A program made the translations under genes and the position numbers. Shown here piece by piece: positions 1 to 4,528 of a DNA stretch of 8,699 nt; positions within the stretch are counted from its first letter, which is position 1; every line of letters begins with the position of its first letter. The stretch is from an uncultured Dyadobacter sp. (lineage in GTDB: Bacteria; Bacteroidota; Bacteroidia; Cytophagales; Spirosomataceae), in assembly GCA_946481035.1 (NCBI GenBank), contig CAMLNK010000118.1, positions 1 to 8,699 on the forward strand. Reading direction: 5' to 3'. Below the pieces are notes generated by a model. That model had not been told where the DNA came from. It did not search any database and worked only from the letters and a program-made list of their open reading frames with translations.

Positions 1-273
1 ACCAAGGCGCGCGTTTTGAAGCCTGACGTTGTACTGATGGATGTAAAAATGCCCATTATGGACGGTTACAGTGCCACGCGCGCCATACGTGCACGGGAGA
101 ATGGCCGCCGGGTGCCAATCCTGGCCTTCACTTCGAACGCGAACCCGACCGAAGCGCAAAAATGTATGGACGCCGGAATGGACGACTACATTACCAAGCC
201 CATAGAAGCCCGGAAACTGAAATACAAAATCCGGAAGTTACTGCCGGCGAGCGAGGGCGGGACGTTTCTGTGA
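1..273 (+). CDS. Receiver (REC) domain, C-terminal part; probable end of a hybrid histidine kinase (5' truncated by window)
   Basis: The reading frame is open from base 1 and stops with TGA at 271-273, so only the last 90 residues are visible. They form most of a CheY-like receiver domain. The phospho-acceptor Asp is residue 14 of the visible part (in VLMDVKMPIMDG), the conserved Thr is residue 44 (ILAFTSN) and the conserved Lys is residue 66 (DDYITKPI). The motif AGMDDYITKPI is typical of receivers fused to hybrid sensor kinases, and the protein ends about 20 residues after that Lys with no output domain. The domain would take a phosphoryl group from a kinase His and pass it to an HPt protein. 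A gene for such an HPt lies 10 bp away on the opposite strand, which supports the hybrid-kinase reading. A stand-alone receiver is possible, because the kinase core is not in the window. A TTG at 16 is in frame but would start in the middle of the domain, so it is not a credible start. Confidence 0.85.
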   Translation, partial: TKARVLKPDVVLMDVKMPIMDGYSATRAIRARENGRRVPILAFTSNANPTEAQKCMDAGMDDYITKPIEARKLKYKIRKLLPASEGGTFL

Positions 274-293
274 GCAGCCGGGATTACGGCTGC
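274..293. terminator. GC-rich hairpin at convergent gene junction
   Basis: GCAGCCG at 274-280 is perfectly complementary to CGGCTGC at 287-293, giving a 7-bp stem with the 6-nt loop GGATTA. It starts directly after the stop of the plus-strand receiver gene and covers the stop codon of the minus-strand HPt gene at 284-286. No T-run follows on either strand, so it is not a classical intrinsic terminator. It could still protect 3' ends or help separate the two convergent transcripts. The right arm also encodes the Gln-Pro end of the HPt protein, so part of the match may be incidental. Confidence 0.4.
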
Positions 294-592
294 CACGATT
301 GCCGGAACTCCCGGACAAAGTTGCTGATCTGTAAAGGAATGGGATCGGTCTGGCCGCTGTCGACCTGCTCTTCCAGGCTTCGCATTTGCTCGGCCAATGC
401 ATTCATCCCGACGTAGTTGAATTGCGTTTTCAGGCTGTGCAGCGCCGTCGAAAGCGCTTCCCAATCCTGCGCTTCGCAGAGCTCCGGAAGCGCTGCCACC
501 TGGGTAGGTACCTGTGTTTTGAAAATGGTAACGAAGCGGTCGACCAGCTGCTGGTCACCGCCCATCAGGTTGTGGAGCAGCGAGAGGTCCAT
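284..592 (-). CDS. Stand-alone histidine phosphotransfer (HPt) protein
   Basis: This 102-residue cytoplasmic protein is the size of a single HPt helical bundle. Its signature is the helix ALHSLKTQFNYVGM, with the phosphorylatable His at residue 52 and a Lys three residues later, followed by a second helix that begins ALAEQMRSLEEQV. HPt proteins shuttle phosphoryl groups between receiver domains and have no enzymatic activity of their own. The gene starts 2 bp after the stop of the upstream response-regulator gene, so the two are almost certainly co-transcribed and translationally coupled. It converges on the receiver-domain gene at the left edge. The simplest model is that this HPt links that receiver to the adjacent OmpR-type regulator. 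The ATG at 590-592 is the natural start because the helical domain begins directly after it; there is no clear Shine-Dalgarno sequence. Confidence 0.88.
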   Translation of the reverse strand: MDLSLLHNLMGGDQQLVDRFVTIFKTQVPTQVAALPELCEAQDWEALSTALHSLKTQFNYVGMNALAEQMRSLEEQVDSGQTDPIPLQISNFVREFRQSWQP

Positions 593-594
593 CG

Positions 595-1296
595 TTATGC
601 GGCGCCGGGTTTGAAAATGAGTTTATAGCCCTCGCCATGCAAATTCAGGATTTCAACGGCCGGGTCCGCTTTCAAAAACTTCCGCAGTTTGCTTACATAC
701 ACATTGAGACTATATCCGCGGTAATGCTCCTCATCGCCCCAGATGCCGATCATCGCGGCGTCGCGCGTGAGGACTTTGTTCTGATGCTCGCAAAACAGTT
801 TCAGGAGTTTGGACTCGATCGACGTCAGTTTGATCGTCTCGCCGGAAACGACCAGCTGCCGCAGCTCGGGGTCGAAACGGGAATGTCCCCACTCGTAGCA
901 GTCGATAGTCCGCGTTTTTTCGTGCACTTTCACCCGTTTAAGAATCGCCCTGATCCGCAGATAAAGCTCCTCCATACTGAACGGCTTGGTCAGGTAATCG
1001 TCCGCGCCAAGCATCAGTCCTTTGATTTTATCCTCTTTCAGCGATTGTCCGGTGAGAAAAACAATAGGGATGGTCTCATCGATCTGCTTAATCTCTTCCG
1101 CCAGCGTGAAGCCGTCCTTTTTGGGCATTTTAATATCCAGGACGCACAGGTCGAATGTTTGTGATTTAAATGCGTCGAGTCCTGCCTGTCCGTCGTGTTT
1201 CAGCATTACCCTGCATCCCTTCATTTCGAGGTACTCCTTAGTCAGTTCACTGTATTGAACTTCATCATCGATGAACAACAGATGGGGCTGTTCCAT
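595..1296 (-). CDS. OmpR/PhoB-family response regulator (receiver plus winged-helix DNA-binding domain)
   Basis: The protein has 233 residues, the usual length for this family. Residues 4-120 form the receiver: acidic pair at 10-11 (FIDDE), phospho-acceptor Asp54 (VLDIKMPKKDG), Thr82 (VFLTG) and Lys104 (DDYLTKPF). Residues 133-230 form the winged-helix output domain, with the recognition-helix region SLNVYVSKLRKFL at 196-208 and the C-terminal wing motif NLHGEGYKLIF at 218-228. It should be a phosphorylation-controlled transcription factor. The gene is first in a two-gene unit with the HPt gene (2-bp gap) and is divergent from the thiamine-diphosphate enzyme gene. No full histidine kinase is adjacent, which fits phosphorylation through the HPt rather than directly by a classical partner kinase. 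Its upstream region contains an 8-bp inverted repeat that may be an autoregulatory or divergent operator. The ATG at 1294-1296 lies just before the receiver's first strand. Confidence 0.95.
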   Translation of the reverse strand: MEQPHLLFIDDEVQYSELTKEYLEMKGCRVMLKHDGQAGLDAFKSQTFDLCVLDIKMPKKDGFTLAEEIKQIDETIPIVFLTGQSLKEDKIKGLMLGADDYLTKPFSMEELYLRIRAILKRVKVHEKTRTIDCYEWGHSRFDPELRQLVVSGETIKLTSIESKLLKLFCEHQNKVLTRDAAMIGIWGDEEHYRGYSLNVYVSKLRKFLKADPAVEILNLHGEGYKLIFKPGAA

Positions 1297-1322
1297 AAAT
1301 GGTTATGTTAGTTGGGTGCCAG

Positions 1323-1352
1323 CAAGAATATTGCGAGGAGGGGAAATGCAAT
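1323..1352 (-). promoter_or_regulatory. Weak candidate promoter for the response regulator-HPt unit
   Basis: Read on the minus strand, TATTCTTG (1330 to 1323) matches the Bacteroidota -7 pattern TAnnTTTG at all but one fixed position. ATTG (1352 to 1349), one mismatch from TTTG, lies 18 nt upstream of it. Transcription would start roughly 20 bases before the ATG at 1296. The assignment rests only on pattern similarity, and the elements overlap the inverted repeat at 1327-1355. Confidence 0.2.
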
Positions 1353-1355
1353 ATT
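1327..1355. promoter_or_regulatory. 8-bp perfect inverted repeat, candidate operator
   Basis: AATATTGC at 1327-1334 and GCAATATT at 1348-1355 are exact reverse complements separated by 13 bases. Their centres are 21 bp apart, two helical turns, so a dimeric regulator could contact both on one DNA face. The site lies 31 to 59 bp upstream of the response-regulator start and inside the divergent region shared with the thiamine-diphosphate enzyme gene. There is no T-run and transcription leads away from it on at least one side, so a terminator is unlikely. Which protein binds is not known; the adjacent OmpR-type regulator is one candidate. Confidence 0.45.
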
Positions 1356-1435
1356 ATCAAAAGCCGGGGCTCCGGACAAGAATATCCTATTTAACGGGTC
1401 CGGTGATAGCGATGAGCAATTAGTGATTTTACCAT

Positions 1436-1465
1436 TTTGTAGACTTGTATCTACTTGTGTATTTG
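1436..1465 (+). promoter_or_regulatory. Candidate Bacteroidota-type promoter upstream of the thiamine-diphosphate enzyme
   Basis: TTTG at 1436-1439 is followed after 18 bases by TGTATTTG at 1458-1465, one mismatch from the consensus TAnnTTTG. The spacing is close to that usual for the -33 and -7 elements of the Bacteroidota housekeeping sigma factor. The spacer holds the direct repeat ACTTGT (1443-1448 and 1453-1458, 10-bp period) and the inverted repeat GTAGA/TCTAC (1439-1443, 1450-1454), which could be a regulator site. The start would fall near 1471, leaving a leader of about 100 bases before the chosen ATG. Confidence 0.35.
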
Positions 1466-1499
1466 AAATAATGTTACAATGCTAAATATAAACTATTTC

Positions 1500-1507
1500 T
1501 ACATTTG
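1500..1507 (+). promoter_or_regulatory. Exact TAnnTTTG match, alternative -7 element
   Basis: TACATTTG is an exact match to the Bacteroidota -7 consensus, but no good TTTG lies about 19 bases upstream; the nearest is a weak TTAC at 1474-1477. If it is used, the transcript would begin near 1514 and would exclude the upstream in-frame ATG at 1479, supporting 1572 as the start of the enzyme gene. Confidence 0.25.
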
Positions 1508-1571
1508 GCATTGTCGATCCGGGTCCGGCATTCACTGTCTCGAACATTTATTTACTCAACAACACATCGTC

Positions 1572-3335
1572 ATGAGCCTCGAAGTGAGCGAATCCGCGTC
1601 CTTGATCAGCGAATTGGAAGAACCATTCGGCCTGGACAGCTATCAGACCATCATTAACACATTGAGCAACTGGGGAATCCGGTTATATGCGGGTGTAAAC
1701 GGCGGAGGGGTGATTCACCTGCTCAAATACCTCGATCCGCTGGGCCAGGACGTGCCCGAAACGCCCTCATTCCTGACCATCGGCGAATATACTGCCGGGT
1801 TCATTCCGTTGGGCTATTACCTCGGCAGCGGCGGGATAGCGGCATCCGTCGCGACTACCGGGGCGGCTACGAAGCTCATCTGCTGCGGGTTAAGTGACGC
1901 GAAACTGCATGACATTCCGGTCGTATATATAGTACCGGTCTCGAACGGCAGCACCGTCGGCTTCTCGCCTTTGCAAGATACCACCGAGTATGGCAGCAAT
2001 ATCGTGCAGCAGCTACGTGCAGAACTGCCCGACTCTGTTTTTTTACTGGATAACCCCATGACTTTGAACGAACAGCTCTCGCTGGCCCGATGCCAGCTGC
2101 AACGTTCGAAACCCGTCGTGCTCGTTCTGGACAATGAAGGGCTGAGTATTTCTCCGACAGAACCGGACTTCCCCACGGCCCTGCCTGATTATCCCGAACA
2201 GGAAGAGCCTGCACCGGACGCCTTCCTGGCCGAAATCCGGAAGGAGACGGAAGGAAAACGTGTCGTAATGTTCGTAGGTGAGGAGATGGCACGTTATCCC
2301 CGAGTCAGGGAACTGACCACGCAGCTCAGCAAGACGCTTCATGCGGCTACGATGTGGAGCATTAACGGAGCCAATGCCGTTGACCGGGAAAATCCCTACG
2401 GTTATGGCTACATTTCTTTCGGGGGAAATGACAGGGCAATGTCGTTGTATAATGCATTGGGAGAGAACGATGTACTACTGGTGTTCGGTGCGTGCCCTGA
2501 TGAGTACACGGTCAATTTCAAGAAGATTTCGGCAGCGGCTACCTTTCATTTTACCAATATTCCGCAGGCTTACGGGCTGGTAAACAACAGTTTGCAGCAC
2601 GTCGTGGAAGGCAGATATTACCAGGTTAATGCCCCGCTGGACGTGTCGCTGCAAACATTCATCGACGCCGCGGCGGAACGGCCGTTTGCCAATACTCCGG
2701 CGGAGCCGGCACCGCATTATCTGAATGACCAGCCTTTCGACGAAGCGGAGGCGCATTTTGCCGACATGACCGCGCTGTACCAGCGCCTCGATCGATGGTG
2801 GCCGGAACGTTCCATCGGTATCGACGACACGTGCCTGGCTTACAAAGACCGCCAGTACGTAACCCAGCGGCCCAACAACCACATCCGTTTCTACTCACTC
2901 TATCGTGGGTCGGCCATGGGCGGCGCTTTTGGCGTGGCCATCGGTGCGAAGCTGGCCGACCCGGGCAGGCAGGTGTTTTTGTTTACCGGGGATGGCTGTT
3001 TCCGGCTGTTTTCCGGCTCGCTCGGCGAAGTAAGTAACCTGGGATTGGTGGTATTCCTGCTCAATAATGAAACATTCGGCATAGTGGAGCAGGGGCTGAA
3101 AAAGGTTTTACCGGATATAGGACCGGCCTATTACCATTCCACACTCGGCGCCGTCGATTACTGCGCGATTGCGCGTGCAAACAACTGGAATGCGGTACGC
3201 CTTGCACCGGACCTGGGCAATCTCGATGATATATTGAGTAAAATAGACCAGGGATTGAGCCGCTCGCTGCTTATTGAAGTCCCCGTTGATCCTAACCAGG
3301 TATTAGGCAAAAATCCACGTTTGAAAAATTTATAG
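1572..3335 (+). CDS. Thiamine-diphosphate-dependent decarboxylase-like enzyme, substrate unknown
   Basis: This 587-residue protein has the three-domain layout of the pyruvate decarboxylase / acetolactate synthase superfamily. The N-terminal pyrimidine-binding domain (about 22-190) has the expected catalytic Glu at residue 72 (FLTIGEYTAGF). The central Rossmann-like domain spans about 215-370. The C-terminal pyrophosphate-binding domain (about 415-575) has the cofactor motif starting GDG at 473-475 and ending NN at 498-499, followed by FGIVEQ. It should bind ThDP and Mg2+ and cleave or form a bond next to a 2-oxo acid carbonyl in the cytoplasm. The double-His pair that marks pyruvate and indolepyruvate decarboxylases after the N-terminal core is absent, so I do not assign a substrate. 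The ATG at 1572 is preferred: an in-frame ATG at 1479 would add 31 Cys/Tyr/His-rich residues with no family similarity and would precede the promoter-like site at 1500. A MEKHLA gene follows 4 bp after the stop, making a probable operon. Confidence 0.88.
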   Translation: MSLEVSESASLISELEEPFGLDSYQTIINTLSNWGIRLYAGVNGGGVIHLLKYLDPLGQDVPETPSFLTIGEYTAGFIPLGYYLGSGGIAASVATTGAATKLICCGLSDAKLHDIPVVYIVPVSNGSTVGFSPLQDTTEYGSNIVQQLRAELPDSVFLLDNPMTLNEQLSLARCQLQRSKPVVLVLDNEGLSISPTEPDFPTALPDYPEQEEPAPDAFLAEIRKETEGKRVVMFVGEEMARYPRVRELTTQLSKTLHAATMWSINGANAVDRENPYGYGYISFGGNDRAMSLYNALGENDVLLVFGACPDEYTVNFKKISAAATFHFTNIPQAYGLVNNSLQHVVEGRYYQVNAPLDVSLQTFIDAAAERPFANTPAEPAPHYLNDQPFDEAEAHFADMTALYQRLDRWWPERSIGIDDTCLAYKDRQYVTQRPNNHIRFYSLYRGSAMGGAFGVAIGAKLADPGRQVFLFTGDGCFRLFSGSLGEVSNLGLVVFLLNNETFGIVEQGLKKVLPDIGPAYYHSTLGAVDYCAIARANNWNAVRLAPDLGNLDDILSKIDQGLSRSLLIEVPVDPNQVLGKNPRLKNL

Positions 3336-3339
3336 CAGC

Positions 3340-3828
3340 ATGATCTCAGAACCCACCACATCATTAATCCGCCAAATAAACGATTGTTTCTACAAGCTGG
3401 CCGGTAAACCGTTGTACGCTCCGGGGGCAACGGCTCCGGGAGCCGAGGATGTACACCAATGGCTTCACGAAGAAGCGCCTTACGGCATATTGGCCCACAA
3501 TACAGCCGCCGACCCGCACTTTATATATGCCAACAACCACGCACTAGCCTCATTTAAATACACTTCTGCTGAAATCCTTTCGGTGCCGTCCCGGCTGAGC
3601 GCTTCGGAGCAGGATAGGCCGGAACGACAGAGGATGCTGGAAATCGTGTTGCGCGACGGCATTGTTTACGACTACTCCGGCCCCCGGATCGATAAATACG
3701 GCAAGAGTTTCACGATTTACGATGGGGTAGTGTGGCAGCTGCGTAATGCCGACGGTGCGGTATGGGGCCAGGCCGCACTTTTCTGGACAGAAGAAAAGAC
3801 GCGGCCCGAATGGTTCCGGCCATTGTAA
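3340..3828 (+). CDS. MEKHLA-domain (PAS-like) protein
   Basis: The protein has 162 residues with no signal peptide or membrane segment. From about residue 47 to 150 it matches the pattern I recall for bacterial MEKHLA proteins: PYGILAHNTAADPHFIYANNHAL, then LSVPSRLSA (80-88), a stretch rich in charged residues, DYSGPRI (111-117), KSFTIYDGVVWQL (122-134) and GQAALFW (143-149). MEKHLA is related to PAS and was first defined at the C-terminus of plant HD-ZIP III proteins; in bacteria it usually stands alone, with no proven biochemical role. A small-molecule or redox sensing role would fit the fold but is inference. The gene starts 4 bp after the ThDP-enzyme stop, so the two are likely expressed together and may work together. 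There is no output domain, so any signalling would need a partner protein. It converges on the PAP2 gene with 12 bp between stops. Confidence 0.8.
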   Translation: MISEPTTSLIRQINDCFYKLAGKPLYAPGATAPGAEDVHQWLHEEAPYGILAHNTAADPHFIYANNHALASFKYTSAEILSVPSRLSASEQDRPERQRMLEIVLRDGIVYDYSGPRIDKYGKSFTIYDGVVWQLRNADGAVWGQAALFWTEEKTRPEWFRPL

Positions 3829-3830
3829 CC

Positions 3831-3856
3831 GCAGCCCGAATCAATACACCGGCTGC
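3831..3856. terminator. Hairpin at the MEKHLA/PAP2 convergent junction
   Basis: GCAGCC at 3831-3836 and GGCTGC at 3851-3856 form a 6-bp stem with a 14-nt loop. The left arm lies in the 12-bp gap between the two stop codons and the right arm in the last codons of the minus-strand phosphatase gene. No T-run follows. The same arm sequence occurs in the hairpin at 274-293. The stem is short and the loop long, so a terminator role is uncertain. Confidence 0.25.
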
Positions 3857-4518
3857 ACCTTCGCATGGAGCTTTCCCCATTTGTACCGGTGCGTCCAGTA
3901 AGCCACTTTCATCGACAAATACCCGATCCCCGCGCCCACCAGCACGTCGCTGATGTAATGCCGGTTGTTGGCCACGCGCAGCAGCCCCACCGACGACGCA
4001 ACGGTGTACGAAGCGTAGGGCATCCAGGGATAGCGGTCTTTATATTCCTCGTTCAGAAAGGTGGCCGCGGCGAAAGCCTGGGTAGTGTGGCCGGATGGGA
4101 ACGAGTTGTAAGTACTCCCGTCCGGCCGGAGGGTGTGCGTGGCCGATTTCAGGATGGTAGCGGTGGTGAGGGCCATGGCCTCGCCTTTCACGAGGATGGC
4201 GGTGCGGTTAAGCACGTCGGTTTTAGATTTGATACCAAATGCGTCGAGGCCGTAAGCGACTACCAGCGGTGAAAACTGCATGTAATCATCAATATGCGTG
4301 TGAAAACGGGGAATGTGCCGGTTTCGGCTTTCGGCAAGTTCGTTTTTAATGGATTCTTCCGAATGTCCGTTAGCCAGCAGGCCGCCGATGATCAGCGATG
4401 CGGGTGCGTAAAACTGCTGTAATGTGAGCGGCTTGCGCACGGCCAGGCTGTCCGCGGACGTAAGCGGGCGTGCGAAGGCGCATGCAGAAGAGAATAGCAA
4501 AATGAGGAGGAGGCGCAT
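3841..4518 (-). CDS. Secreted PAP2-family (type 2 phosphatidic acid phosphatase) phosphatase
   Basis: This 225-residue protein has all three catalytic motifs of the PAP2/acid phosphatase superfamily: KSATHTLRP with Lys124, Arg131 and Pro132; PSGH at 141-144; and RVANNRHYISD with Arg181, His187 and Asp191. A hydrophobic N-terminal signal (residues 3-16) ends in a plausible AFA cleavage site after 16. Cys13 is close to a lipobox (SSAC) but its context is poor. The enzyme should act in the periplasm on a lipid-linked or small phosphate ester; the substrate cannot be told from sequence. Hydrophobic stretches after the signal are weaker than in multi-spanning LpxE or PgpB enzymes, so a soluble or peripheral enzyme is possible. 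The ATG at 4516-4518 is chosen because it begins the signal peptide and sits 10 bp after the receptor gene's stop. A longer in-frame start at 4737 would overlap that gene by about 200 bases and bury the signal. Confidence 0.92.
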   Translation of the reverse strand: MRLLLILLFSSACAFARPLTSADSLAVRKPLTLQQFYAPASLIIGGLLANGHSEESIKNELAESRNRHIPRFHTHIDDYMQFSPLVVAYGLDAFGIKSKTDVLNRTAILVKGEAMALTTATILKSATHTLRPDGSTYNSFPSGHTTQAFAAATFLNEEYKDRYPWMPYASYTVASSVGLLRVANNRHYISDVLVGAGIGYLSMKVAYWTHRYKWGKLHAKVQPVY

Positions 4519-4528
4519 GGTGGCTATT

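Noticed and set aside
637..1164. Plus-strand open frame antisense to the first response regulator
   Set aside because: The opposite strand encodes a complete OmpR-type regulator with all conserved residues; the antisense product has no recognisable motif.
1479..1571. Upstream ATG for the ThDP enzyme
   Set aside because: The added 31 residues resemble no part of the family and the region contains an exact TAnnTTTG promoter-like match; the family-like sequence begins after the ATG at 1572.
1297..1571. TPP riboswitch upstream of the ThDP enzyme
   Set aside because: I looked for the conserved CTGAGA and ACCTGATCTGG-like elements of the thi-box and found neither. ThDP-using enzymes are also not the usual targets; biosynthesis and transport genes are.
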